A stretch of 64,000 nt of DNA, taken from contig JAQJVL010001182.1 in assembly GCA_035578905.1 (NCBI GenBank), positions 124,001-188,000 of the forward strand, in the 5' to 3' direction. This document shows positions 38,563-42,519 of the stretch, one piece after another; position 1 is the first letter of the stretch, and every line of letters starts with the position of its first letter. A program made the translations under genes and the position numbers. Below the pieces are notes generated by a model that was not told where the DNA came from, made no database searches, and saw nothing but the letters and a program-made list of their open reading frames with translations. Source of the DNA: Stictocephala bisonia. Its lineage: Eukaryota > Arthropoda > Insecta > Hemiptera > Membracidae.

Positions 38563-40468
38563 GGATACAAGAAGAATTTTTGAAAAATTTTAAATAGGAA
38601 GAATAGTATTTGTTATTTGTTTTCTGTTGTTTGTATCCTTACAAACAAAAAAAGTCATTTTCAAATATTTTAGACTATATTATACATAAAAAATATATTA
38701 TTCTAAAACCGAGTTTTTATGAAAAACAACATTTTTACCAAAAAAATTGTTTTCACTGCAACTAGTAAACAATTGCTCCATAAATTCTATTTTATTGCTT
38801 AGCAACAGTCAAAAGGTACATAATTTAGACCAAATTTGTAATTAAAGCTTTTTTCAATTATTCAAAACATGTTATCAGCTAAAAATATAAACAGACAAAA
38901 TCTAATAGTCTACTTGCAACGCTCTTTCATTTTCATACCTGTTACACATAGGCCTATGGTAAAAATACTTATGAACATACAGAAAATGTAAGACGAAAAG
39001 AAATGTTTTAGGCACGTAACTAGTTGGATAATAAATCCTCGTCAAATAGTAAGCTGGTAATACCGTCATCACTGAGGTTCGAAATCGAAACTATTCTGTC
39101 GCCACTTCCATCATTTGGTAGAATACTACTGCCGTCGTCTTCATCCATTTTATTCAACATGAATCATCGTCGTAAAAATAAAAATATTATGAATAAACAG
39201 TAAAACAACAACGATAACCTAGCAACAACAATGCGTTTTATAAGCTCACTACGAACGATAACATATGACGGAACAACGTGAGTGCAGATAGCTGTTGTAG
39301 TCAGCCAGCTGTTTACAGAGCAACCACAGACGACAAACATTACATTTTCTGAGGTTTGTTTACCGATAAAAACTAAACTCAAACGGTTCCGAAAAAATTC
39401 TACAGATAGCAGCACATATCAAACAATAACCCTAGCAGTCAATAATGTAACTACGTCAGTCCAAATACAATCATAGAACGTTGTTATAGTAACGTCGGGC
39501 CCGGCCCGACATTGAAGTTAGTGTGGTAAGCTTGCGTGGCGGGGCTGCCCCGCCACTTGAGTGAAAAGGGTTAAGTTTTTTAAAGCATCTAATTTAGTTT
39601 CCATTGACACATTGTTTTTTTTCTTTTCATTCCTGGCACCATCTCAAAACAAATACAATAACCAGAAAACAAAAAACAGTAAAGACTTAAAACTTCCAAC
39701 AATAACAAACAATAAACAGTAAACAATGAGTATATGATCGTTTTAGAAGAGATGTTATAAATGTACGTAACTCGTGTAACTGTCACAGACAACGATGATG
39801 ACTGTACTATTCAATGTGTTTTAAACTATAACCATGCCCACAGTACTCCACCCCTCCCGGGCGAGTCCAAGTGACACACATTTTATCTTTGACGAGGCAA
39901 GATCAGTAACTCGAATGCTTGATTTCAACAACCCTATTCTCTTCAAAATAGCCTCTCTTAATTGAAGAATCGAAATGTTTTGTAATTTATGTTTCAATAT
40001 CAGGTGTCTTTAAATAAACACTCAGTACTTAAATGCCGCATTGCTTACGTTTTAAGATTCTTTAATACATATTTCAAAACCGGTAAGTTTCATTTGAAAT
40101 TTTACACTGTTTTCAATGTTTTAATTTATTTTTTCTCAATGAGCCTGTTGAGTTTTCCCGAGTGTCGAGTTTGCGAAGATCGAGTTTCTAGGGTTCTTCT
40201 ATAATTATAATCATGCTATAGTCAATTAATGCATTAAATTGAATATAGTTTATCACCTGGTTTTACTCACTTGTTTCAGACTCCTTGTCCAGAGAACCAT
40301 GACTTTGCCATACTCCGGTTCCATGCTGGTCCACCATATGAAGATATTGCATTTAAGATTGTCAATCGAGAATGGGAGTATTCTTACAAGAGAGGTTTCC
40401 GCTGTCAATTTCACAACAATATATTTCAGCTTTGGTTCCACTTCAAGCGTTACCGCTACCGAAGATAG
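90..40468 (+). CDS. cactin: Cactin, 5'-partial, ten exons in the window
   Basis: Cactin is a conserved nuclear protein. In Drosophila it binds the IkB protein Cactus and modulates Rel signalling; in mammals and yeast relatives it is a spliceosome-associated splicing factor (family knowledge). Joining 90-480, 3224-3398, 4425-4558, 8037-8154, 9833-10009, 21469-21661, 24336-24528, 28762-28916, 34707-34851 and 40280-40468 gives 622 codons with every junction in phase and GT-AG borders. A Ser-rich stretch and Lys/Glu-rich coiled-coil-like region come first (residues 1-130 of the visible part), then the Cactin mid domain (motifs NPFGDGNLLATFVW, AKPIDLLAKYI, IGYWESLL, AHMARARLRDRHQD), an acidic linker, and the C-terminal Cactus-binding domain (KYRPRKPRYFNRVHTGFEW to HFKRYRYRR). 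Family members are about 700-760 aa, so roughly 100 N-terminal residues lie outside. Introns are up to 11.5 kb and full of transposons. Identification is secure; exon borders come from reading alone. Confidence 0.95.
481..1271. other. Intron sequence without recognised gene
   Basis: AT-rich intron 1. A short GC-richer patch at 870-955 (ggggcacccctgc... cttcggcctcggc) contrasts with its surroundings and looks like a fragment of an interspersed repeat, but I cannot assign it. Confidence 0.5.
963..1018. repeat. (TA)n microsatellite
   Basis: Alternating TA/AT tract with a few interruptions, in cactin intron 1. A second pure (TA)n tract lies at 1525-1576 inside the piggyBac-like relic. Confidence 0.9.
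1276..2391 (-). mobile_element. piggyBac-like element, internally deleted
   Basis: Bounded by TTAA on both sides (1272-1275 and 2392-2395). Terminal inverted repeats CCCTTTTGATCCCAGG and, on the other strand, CCCTTTGGATCCCAGG match at 15 of 16 positions. TTAA target plus CCC-type ends is the piggyBac signature. On the minus strand from 1974 a relic begins MDCKNLADRQSEVDRLLDYD and continues, after a frame change, into an acidic stretch DDESDVDPTYFPDDSGP typical of piggyBac transposase N-termini. The catalytic domain is absent, so it cannot move itself. Confidence 0.8.
2396..3223. other. Intron sequence, nothing recognised
   Basis: AT-rich rest of cactin intron 1. A patch at 2610-2690 repeats the motif TTTAAATCAAT in both orientations and could be the end of a small DNA element, but no target duplication is visible. 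Confidence 0.5.
3224..3398 (+). CDS. cactin: Cactin exon 2 (charged coiled coil ending in RIQDGR)
   Basis: Acceptor aaacag ends at 3223 and donor GTGAGT begins at 3399. It encodes a Glu/Arg-rich helix (KKRRLERELERQQREEE, EWERQEDQFHLEQARLRS) ending RIQDGR plus one base of an Ala codon completed by exon 3. The last ~20 bp and the donor are the founder of the 45-bp tandem array that follows. A second GTGAGT at 3447 is in frame and would add 16 residues. Confidence 0.92.
3380..4030 (+). repeat. 45-bp tandem array seeded by the cactin exon 2 donor
   Basis: About 13 copies of a 45-bp unit of the form gaatacaggatgggagagg + gtgagtggtatataggtgttaagttca. The first copy is the real exon 2/intron junction. 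Several units differ in blocks of three to four (units near 3568/3613/3658 resemble those near 3748/3793/3838), a higher-order pattern. Each unit keeps a GTGAGT, GCGAGT, GCAAGT or GTAAGT at the donor position. Because 45 is divisible by three, reading frames run through many units as a 15-residue repeat; these frames are by-products. Confidence 0.9.
4425..4558 (+). CDS. cactin: Cactin exon 3 (AKPIDLLAKYI block)
   Basis: Acceptor gtttgcag ends at 4424; donor gtatttt starts at 4559. It completes the split Ala codon and gives KPIDLLAKYISAEEEVDAV..., then the YTYLNGLIVKDLEDLIEDIK block found in animal cactins. Ends in phase 0. Confidence 0.94.
4559..5572. other. Intron 3 left part, unassigned moderately GC-rich segment
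   Basis: No coding frame stands out. It holds a 12-base C run (4936-4947) and a GC-richer segment at 5115-5430 that differs from the AT-rich background and is probably an old interspersed repeat of unknown family. Confidence 0.45.
5073..5112. repeat. Perfect palindrome, 19-bp arms, 2-bp centre
   Basis: Left arm 5073-5091 (aaatttcaactagtgtaaa) is the exact reverse complement of 5094-5112. A second small hairpin (gtcggt ... accgac, about 5117-5136) follows at once. Could extrude as a cruciform or form an RNA hairpin in the intron. Confidence 0.9.
5583..6205 (+). mobile_element. RTE/SINE-type interspersed repeat
   Basis: Begins ctagctgtacccgcccgctt, a head shared by abundant insect retroposons, and ends with the common tail phrasing (aagtttcatggcgatcggtt ... 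ataaacttcaaacat) followed by an AT-rich simple tail (tataaatatatat). No intact reading frame. Assignment to RTE-derived SINE or a LINE 3' end rests on recall of such repeats. Confidence 0.55.
6206..7828. other. Intron 3 right part
   Basis: Mostly AT-rich. A segment at 6385-6480 starts ggccgagtggtctgtttggc, resembling an A box of a tRNA-derived SINE, without a convincing B box. A 15-base G run lies at 6769-6783. No gene recognised. Confidence 0.45.
7829..7888 (-). mobile_element. Isolated hAT-type terminus
   Basis: Read on the minus strand it begins cagtggcggatttagggggg and ends in a G/C homopolymer with a small hairpin. This is the usual end of a widespread hAT subgroup. Only about 60 bp remain and the other end is not found. 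Confidence 0.45.
8037..8154 (+). CDS. cactin: Cactin exon 4 (VYIELEKGKN...W block)
   Basis: Acceptor tttttcag ends at 8036; strong donor GTAAGT starts at 8155. Encodes VYIELEKGKNLDYWNDI, then a helix with DELHKLRKLEK. Ends one base into a codon completed by exon 5. Aligns in order with the family's mid domain. Confidence 0.93.
8178..8507. mobile_element. Foldback (inverted-repeat) element in intron 4
   Basis: Left arm about 8187-8290 (starting aaaggaaaggagcatacctg) and right arm about 8400-8507 are inverted copies, roughly 90% identical, with motifs such as tgataaacttggtag and aagaattgaatagtgaaata in both. The short centre repeats actgagaag. Looks like a MITE; no transposase. Confidence 0.7.
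8508..9138. other. Intron 4, no gene recognised
   Basis: AT-rich, with stops in every frame. A slightly GC-richer patch at 8880-9000 is unassigned. Confidence 0.5.
9139..9580 (-). pseudogene. Non-LTR retrotransposon reverse-transcriptase C-terminal fragment
   Basis: On the minus strand, with frame changes, it reads MALSLVYSAAEYGAPVW, then NSAHTKVIDVQLNRAMRAIS and GTVMATPFLGSQCYAI. This is the conserved stretch after the reverse-transcriptase core of Jockey/CR1-like LINEs. There is no core YADD-type motif, so it is a truncated 3' part. Sits in intron 4 antisense to cactin. Confidence 0.75.
9833..10009 (+). CDS. cactin: Cactin exon 5 (VFKGKT and IGYWESLL motifs)
   Basis: Acceptor atgacag ends at 9832; donor gtatac starts at 10010. 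Encodes a helical segment with VFKGKTASQLQAL and the conserved GIDIGYWESLLSQLK. The last base opens the Ala codon of AHMARARL in exon 6. A 12-bp-arm hairpin (10035-10046 with 10059-10070) sits 25 bp inside the intron. Confidence 0.94.
10035..10070. repeat. Hairpin, 12-bp arms
   Basis: gaatagtattta (10035-10046) and taaatactattc (10059-10070) are perfect complements around a 12-base loop, 25 bp inside cactin intron 5. Confidence 0.8.
10223..11497. mobile_element. Long-TIR Tc1/mariner-type foldback element
   Basis: Flanked by TA (10221-10222, 11498-11499). Ends CAGGGTGATTGGCACTTTG and its inverted copy. The arms are long: almost the whole element folds on itself, with the centre near 10690-10720. 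The right arm is interrupted by a 293-bp piggyBac MITE (10991-11283). No transposase frame. Shares the CAGGGTGA start with the separate element at 49554. Confidence 0.8.
10991..11283. mobile_element. piggyBac-like MITE nested in the foldback element
   Basis: Flanked by TTAA (10987-10990, 11284-11287) exactly where the right arm of the host foldback is broken: the arm resumes at gaatataccacag. Ends CACATTGACTGTGG and, inverted, CCATTCAGTGCGG, a diverged pair. Interior is GC-richer than the surroundings. Confidence 0.7.
11498..11764. other. Intron 5 AT-rich gap
   Basis: Nothing recognised between the foldback element and the LINE 3' end. Confidence 0.5.
12574..13506 (-). pseudogene. LINE ORF2, reverse-transcriptase core
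   Basis: 310 residues continuing the preceding frame: FSKIFEKLMRNRL, QYGFRKGINTEDALL, GLFIDFKTAFDLVDH, EAGVPQGSVLSATLFLVF, and the catalytic box AFADDIAFF (FADD in place of YADD, as usual in this clade). Then KYLGVIMDQNLNWGSH and the thumb region to CWGGAYKTYTQKTE, where a second frame break ends it. The remainder (YKTRSCYQRIFRLPKV, GPKFFNLLP) is readable in another frame to about 12200. Confidence 0.85.
13481..15121 (-). pseudogene. LINE ORF2, endonuclease and start of reverse transcriptase
   Basis: 546 residues. An AP-type endonuclease comes first: LHVNIRSMRSNFNNL, SEIWINND, GGVLCYVRE, IFIGDLNINL, STLDHIFIRHN, TDHCLLGIKY (catalytic Asn, Glu, Asp and His positions visible). After a linker it enters the reverse transcriptase (KNKKSTGFDCVSVDIVKKL, SSVVPIFKK, IDNIRPINV) and stops at 13481. 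The core continues in another frame from 13506, so a single frame change splits one original ORF2. The break lies next to T and A runs. Confidence 0.85.
15260..15683 (-). pseudogene. LINE ORF1 protein, C-terminal part
   Basis: An open frame from the truncation point near 15683 to the stop at 15260, about 140 residues. It has VKTIVRDLGAALGVEV, IAAAHRVPAYNKSRVPAVVV and QFHDRVVKDGLLTKFREARK, a pattern of LINE ORF1 RNA-binding proteins (a helical region, then an AHR(V/L)P... RPxxVxF motif). Only the C-terminal half is present. The first Met at 15631 is internal, not a start. Confidence 0.75.
15869..16789 (+). mobile_element. mariner-like element, internally deleted
   Basis: TA on both sides (15867-15868, 16790-16791). 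Degenerate inverted ends CAAGAGTCCTTCAATAAGTA and, inverted, CAAGTAGTACATAACTAGGA. A transposase relic begins at ATG 16025 (MASPLENCTMEEQRAVIRSF, the usual mariner N-terminus), then jumps to the C-terminal part with HPPYSLDLAPSVFHLFGPVK and KEFYVKGI. The first catalytic Asp region is gone, and in the last one the Asp after APS is Val. Not functional. Confidence 0.75.
16792..17248. other. Intron 5 gap, nothing recognised
   Basis: AT-rich, no coding frame or repeat structure seen. Confidence 0.5.
17831..18770 (+). mobile_element. mariner relic nested in the piggyBac element
   Basis: TA-flanked (17829-17830, 18771-18772). Ends CGAGGTACAGTCAAAAAG and, inverted, CAATGTATAGTCAAAAAA. Broken transposase pieces: TTTDDKIDRVRQTVNAN and RITIDNISHKIG (helix-turn-helix region) at about 18225-18310; then KGNRFAGAKAVRKSVIKVLE and FDHLYDRR...EEYFEGK near the C-terminus (about 18540-18700). 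Several stops and deletions. Confidence 0.75.
18778..19014 (+). pseudogene. piggyBac transposase N-terminal remnant
   Basis: Starts ATG at 18778, directly after the nested mariner's 3' end. Reads MSDLRSDSICDILCDDSDGD and then DDLDNEVNLEFIDVLNK, an acidic low-complexity segment as found before the DDE domain of piggyBac transposases. The catalytic domain is missing. Position inside a TTAA-flanked element supports the call. Confidence 0.5.
19152..20250 (+). mobile_element. 5'-truncated non-LTR retrotransposon
   Basis: Enters in the reverse transcriptase: TRGVPQGSVLGPVLLILLTH, VVMYADDTTLLCKG (catalytic YADD), NPVKTKQINFGRR, LLGLTLDSKLIWSPHI; one frame break at about 19625; then YHALLESHLRYEIAVWGATS, VLTIQKAAIRSLVEL and FPHHRTTLFEKKPTYIGSRL. 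Followed by a 3' UTR and a TGAT simple tail near 20235-20250. Two open frames of 148 and 151 residues make it a fairly young copy. Confidence 0.85.
20408..21468. other. Intron 5 right end
   Basis: AT-rich, no gene. A small hairpin (ctcaaacac...tgtttgag) lies near 20765-20785. Nothing else recognised. Confidence 0.5.
21469..21661 (+). CDS. cactin: Cactin exon 6 (AHMARARLRDRHQD and acidic linker)
   Basis: Acceptor tttgtcag ends at 21468; donor GTAAGT starts at 21662. Opens with the conserved AHMARARLRDRHQDNLRRKL helix and changes into an acidic, low-complexity linker rich in Glu and Val, as in other cactins where this linker is poorly conserved. Ends two bases into a Glu codon. The intron before it is the longest in the window, about 11.5 kb. 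Confidence 0.94.
21830..22290. repeat. 32-bp minisatellite, about 14 copies
   Basis: Unit close to aatgtacagtggtattgacc + cacccatcctta. Units alternate between gacccac and gacctac forms and between cctta and ccttac endings, so pairs of units also repeat. In cactin intron 6, about 170 bp after exon 6. No frame of interest. Confidence 0.92.
22291..23762. other. Intron 6 interior
   Basis: AT-rich. Near 22640-22950 there is a possible LINE 3' end (KTIRVTTTNLEKLE-like reading, then TATTG-rich sequence and aataaacagattttcatttc). The rest has simple sequence only. Confidence 0.35.
23763..24417 (+). repeat. Four tandem copies of the intron 6 acceptor/exon 7 start
   Basis: Units start at 23763, 23926, 24090 and 24254 (spacings 163, 164, 164). 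Each holds about 80 bp of intron end, the acceptor ctgctttag, and about 75 bp of exon 7. Acceptors lead to 23845, 24008, 24172 and 24336. The copies are almost identical; the first/second junction lacks one base (cccaagtac against cccacagtac). Copies 1-3 run into a stop (SPSTS or SPQYLVTH); only copy 4 continues into exon 7. Confidence 0.95.
24336..24528 (+). CDS. cactin: Cactin exon 7 (last of four tandem copies of its start)
   Basis: Acceptor ctgctttag ends at 24335; donor gtgaca starts at 24529. Encodes IDEDQVANAMLNESF, DYDSGQYSP and QYLSPSQLEPGT, matching the family's DYDxGRYSP block, then a Thr/Gln linker. Only this fourth copy of the duplicated start continues into the rest of the exon in phase (64 codons). 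The three upstream copies run into a stop. Confidence 0.92.
24529..25265. other. Intron 7 left part
   Basis: No gene. A 72-residue open frame at 24799-25017 has no recognisable motif; the region has the look of a repeat fragment. Confidence 0.4.
25266..26649. mobile_element. Possible piggyBac-like element (weak)
   Basis: TTAA at 25262-25265 and 26650-26653 with outward CCCTATACAGGG and, inverted, CCCTGGAGTGAG. Only the first four bases match, and no transposase is seen. TTAA is common in AT-rich DNA, so this is tentative. Confidence 0.3.
26654..28254. other. Intron 7 interior, unassigned
   Basis: AT-rich with a GC-richer patch at 27475-27580 (contains gtctagacgtcccaggtacg). Could be part of an old retroelement, but no domain can be read. 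Confidence 0.4.
28255..28720 (+). pseudogene. Degraded reverse-transcriptase relic just upstream of exon 8
   Basis: Frame-broken remnants in order: a PSLSKVFEGL-like piece, DFCRSFDCISC (matching the FSKAFDCVDH box), and LTGIPPGSILGPVLFI (matching GVPQGSILGP). No YADD box before the sequence ends about 40 bp from cactin exon 8. Same strand as cactin. Confidence 0.65.
28762..28916 (+). CDS. cactin: Cactin exon 8 (start of C-terminal Cactus-binding domain)
   Basis: Acceptor tgtgtgcag ends at 28761; donor gtcagt starts at 28917. Encodes EEEVLRREARKGMTNDEAEFSV, then the almost invariant YLWSDKYRPRKPRYFNR that opens the C-terminal domain. The Arg codon is split with exon 9. A degraded reverse-transcriptase relic ends only about 40 bp upstream. 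Confidence 0.95.
28917..30029. other. Intron 8 left part
   Basis: AT-rich, nothing recognised beyond a TTAACCCTTTTAG sequence near 29225 that resembles a piggyBac end without a partner. Confidence 0.45.
30030..32135 (+). mobile_element. Degraded non-LTR retrotransposon
   Basis: From left: end of the endonuclease (RHQIDYIMSQQRYKN, SYPGADINSDHN), a connector (KSQAIWKVINSEKIGR), reverse-transcriptase start (KPKTLAGIDEISSKTLRICK, FAQGVFPYLLNISKVYPKFK), QRGFTAGKTATAIISLVEKI, DRGVPQGSVLDPVLLIIFTS and MYADDTYKK. Many frame changes and stops. A 19-base A run (32117-32135) may be its poly(A) tail. Confidence 0.75.
32136..34190 (+). mobile_element. Second degraded non-LTR retrotransposon (RTE-like)
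   Basis: Distinct from its left neighbour. Pieces in order: MKNGKAMGGDEIQAELMKA, EEQYGFRKGVGTRDVIGLLR, FAVFIDLEKAFA, GGVRQGCCLSPTLFNIYLEE, FTDDMVVLAENEGELIKMME (catalytic box changed from FADD to FTDD), NVEKFKYLGSWFTEDM, and the C-terminal IEGIVEGKRRRGRKRFQMMD with EAQNRKVWRKR. Broken by several stops. This C-terminal pattern is typical of a LINE common in insects. Confidence 0.75.
34191..34706. other. Intron 8 right end
   Basis: AT-rich, no feature recognised up to the exon 9 acceptor. Confidence 0.5.
34707..34851 (+). CDS. cactin: Cactin exon 9 (VHTGFEWNKYNQTHYD block)
   Basis: Acceptor aattgcag ends at 34706; donor gtcagt starts at 34852. Encodes VHTGFEWNKYNQTHYDMDN, PPPKIVQGYKFNIFYPDL and IDKNATPEYFL, nearly invariant in the family. 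Ends in phase 0. The six-frame translation that contains it in another frame is spurious. Confidence 0.96.
34852..36418. other. Intron 9 left part outside the SINE
   Basis: Apart from the SINE at 35672-35835, AT-rich DNA with no readable gene. Confidence 0.45.
35672..35835 (+). mobile_element. tRNA-derived SINE
   Basis: Has RNA polymerase III type internal boxes: an A-box-like gtgactcggtggctaatgc and a good B box ggttcgaatca about 35 bases further. Followed by a non-tRNA body and an AC/A-rich tail (aaaacagaacagaacaaag). Not a functional tRNA: the stems cannot pair as a cloverleaf. Confidence 0.65.
38274..39570 (-). mobile_element. piggyBac-like element inserted in the Tigger transposase
   Basis: TTAA at 38270-38273 and 39571-39574. 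Ends CCCTTTCCACTC and, inverted, CCCTTTTCACTC (11 of 12). Removing it rejoins the Tigger helix-turn-helix reading. On the minus strand at about 39160-39022 an acidic start MLNKMDEDDGSSILPNDGSG followed by LLFDEDLLSN looks like the piggyBac N-terminus; no catalytic domain. Contains a 47-base A run (38515-38561) and, near the right end, two GC-rich hairpins (gtcgggcc/cggcccgac about 39495; gtggcggggc-t-gccccgccac about 39535). Confidence 0.8.
38515..38561. repeat. A47 homopolymer
   Basis: 47 consecutive A bases inside the piggyBac-like element; either slippage growth or a retroposed tail. The exact length is uncertain in any assembly. Confidence 0.9.
40280..40468 (+). CDS. cactin: Cactin last exon with stop
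   Basis: Acceptor ttgtttcag ends at 40279. Encodes PENHDFAILRFHAGPPYEDI, AFKIVNREWEYSYKRGFRCQ and FQLWFHFKRYRYRR, the diagnostic cactin C-terminus, then TAG at 40466-40468. The exon lies only 78 bp right of a Tigger transposon end. Confidence 0.97.
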   Translation, partial: TPCPENHDFAILRFHAGPPYEDIAFKIVNREWEYSYKRGFRCQFHNNIFQLWFHFKRYRYRR

Positions 40469-40602
40469 GCTTAAATTAATCGTCGATTAATCATTTTTAT
40501 TTATGTAAATTATGTAAATACTGTACCAATTATATCAGTGCAAAATAATTGTAAGGCATTATTATTGTTATGTACATTTGTAAATATACTTAATTTGTGC
40601 TG

Positions 40603-40608
40603 GATTAA
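40603..40608 (+). promoter_or_regulatory. Putative cactin poly(A) signal (ATTAAA)
   Basis: ATTAAA is the common variant of AATAAA. It lies about 135 bp after the cactin stop, in AT-rich 3' UTR-like sequence. No better hexamer is seen between the stop and it. Confidence 0.5.
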
Positions 40609-40609
40609 A

Positions 40610-41180
40610 GTATTTATTTATTGGAATTTATGAATATGTTGTTTTACATTTAAGTTGTAATCATTAAGATAGCTAATTTTTAATTGGAAGCATTATTCCT
40701 GATTGATGCCTTGGATCTGACATATGTAGATGGCATATTTTCTCTTAATGTACATAAGCTTAGTAAAACATTTTAAAGACAAAGTTTGAATGAAACATCA
40801 ACTAATATATTTAAAATAAGTCACTATTTTCATTAGTGGTAGATGTATATATTATAAAGTTACAATAAATGTGAGTCTTTTAGTGAAAGAATTCTTTGAA
40901 TAGTACAGACTCTGGTTGTATGCAGATTATCAAACATCAGAACAACAAAACAGATTTTGTTATCAACATCAGGTAATAAATATCTTGAATAAGCAGTAAA
41001 AATAAATGTTTTACTAATTAATTTCCATATAATATATACAATATACACTGTTAATTAGCTCTATTTATATATATATATACATAAAAGTATTAATGGCAAA
41101 TTACATTTTAGTATTTTATAAATACTAAAATGTATTTATTTTTAAAATTTAAAATTTGTTTATTGCAATGTAATACGTTG
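40610..41180. other. Intergenic region after cactin
   Basis: AT-rich DNA with short TA repeats; no feature recognised before the mariner at 41183. The phrase aagtcactattttcattagtggta near 40820 recurs near 45675, so part of it is repetitive. Confidence 0.45.
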
Positions 41181-41182
41181 TA

Positions 41183-42517
41183 CGAGGTACGTCTGGAAGG
41201 AAAGTAAGTTCCGTTTCCATTTATATCCGCTGCAGCGCTGCGATCGCAGTTCCGCGCATGTGCGGCAGACGCTCTGTATCAAGGAGAAGAAACGTGCGCC
41301 ATTTTGAGATCGCTGTCAGTCTCGTACGCTTTGTTGTGCTTGTTTAAAATGTAGGTGTTGATCAAAAATCCCGCCGCTTGTGAAATCAGATCTGTGATTC
41401 GTTTTCTGAATGCTAAGAAAGTGAAACCGATTGACATTTATCGGCAAATTTGCGAGGTTTACGGACAAAATGCGATGAGTGATTCAATGGTGAGAAGATG
41501 GGTCCGACAGTTTAATGAAGGACGTAATGAAGTGCATGATGAAGAACGAAGTGGGCGTCCATCTTTGATTACAGAAGAACTGGTTCACACGATTGATGAG
41601 AAGATCAAGGAAAACCGTAAGTTTACAATGAGTGCTCTCGCTATGGAATTCTCCCCAAATCTCACGATCATTAATTCATGAAATTGTTACCGAAAAACTG
41701 AAATTTCGAAAACTTTGCTCACGTTGGGTACCGAAAATTCTTACTGAGCAACACAAAACACAACGGATGGGTAGTGCACTTCAGTTTTTGAACCGTTATG
41801 ATGAAGGCGGTGAAGATTTTCTGTCACAGATAGTCACAGGAGATGAAACTTGGGTTTCTTATGACACCCCAGAAACTAAGCGGCAATCAATGGAATGGAG
41901 GCACACTTCATCTCCAGCAAAGGTTAAGCCGAAACAAATCTTGACACCTCGAAAAATCATGTGCACAGTGTTTTGGGACAGGAAAAGCATCTTACTGATT
42001 GATTTCTTACCGCGAGGTCAAACAATCAATGCAGAAGTTTACTGTGAGACACTGAGGAAATTGCGCCGCGCAATACAGAATAAGCGCCGAGGATTTCTGT
42101 CCAAAGGTGTTGTTTTTCTTCACGACAATGCACGACCACACTGCAAATGTGACGAAAAACCTCATACAGGGATTTGGCTGGGACGTGTTTGACCATCCTC
42201 CGTACAGCCCTGACCTCGCTCCTAGCGACTTTCATCTGTTCTTACATCTGAAGTCTTTCCTTGGCGGTCAACACTTCAACGATGACGAAGAGCTGAAAGA
42301 AAATGTTTCCAAATGGTTGAAGACACAGGCGGCAACCTTCTATGAAGAAGGCATAGAAAAACTTGTGCCACGCTATGACAAATGCCTGAAAAATTTCGGC
42401 AATCATGTAGAAAAGTAGTTTAAGAGTTGTAGATTTTAGTGCAATAAATATTTTTTCTGTATCTGTAGACAAATTATTTTTATTACCAAACGGAACTTAC
42501 TTTCTGGACGTACCTCG
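41183..42517 (+). mobile_element. Nearly complete mariner element
   Basis: TA at 41181-41182 and 42518-42519. Ends CGAGGTACGTCTGGAAGG and, inverted, CGAGGTACGTCCAGAAAG; the inverted ends extend about 30 bp through AAGTAAGTTCCG. At 1335 bp it has the standard mariner length and holds one full-length transposase gene with a few breaks. The best-preserved DNA transposon in the window. Confidence 0.9.
41349..42418 (+). pseudogene. mariner transposase (DD34D), three lesions
   Basis: Full-length order in three frames. ATG at 41349 is followed at once by TAG; then LIKNPAACEIRSVIRFLNAK, a helix-turn-helix with DSMVRRWVRQFNEGR and EERSGRPSLIT. A one-base frame change near 41655 leads to ISRSLIHEIVTEKL, IVTGDETWVSYDTPE (first Asp) and VVFLHDNARPH (second Asp). 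A second frame change near 42145 leads to FDHPPYSPDLAPSDFHLF (third Asp, 34 residues later: DD34D) and a C-terminus ending at 42418. All catalytic residues are kept. Cut-and-paste transposase; nonfunctional as written. Confidence 0.9.
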
Positions 42518-42519
42518 TA

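Larger units (their letters stand above)
37021..39650 (-). pseudogene. Tigger/Jerky-like transposase (CENP-B HTH plus DDE), disrupted
   Basis: Minus-strand pieces in order: MKRKKTMCQWKLNALK (start near 39640), then across the piggyBac insertion NTGENVNKIALDLGVGQST (psq-type HTH, 38270 leftwards), a CENP-B-like HTH (ENFDKASKALYAWF-like, REN... NFVIKRV), ISGEQLYNCDESGLNFRM (first catalytic Asp), KALLLFLTMQQQH (DNA region of the second Asp, changed), LLPPNITALYQCMDQGV (third Asp), and an acidic tail to 37021. Several frame changes and stops. Cut-and-paste transposases of this group resemble human JRK and TIGD proteins. Confidence 0.8.
36421..40201 (-). mobile_element. Tigger/pogo-type DNA transposon split by a piggyBac element
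   Basis: TA-flanked (36419-36420, 40202-40203). Left end CAGTAGAACCTCGGAAACCT, the characteristic Tigger end; the inverted right end TAGAAGAACCCTAGAAACTC is diverged. The transposase is on the minus strand. A 1.3-kb TTAA-flanked element (38274-39570) is inserted in its N-terminal DNA-binding region. The right end lies 78 bp from cactin exon 10. Confidence 0.8.
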
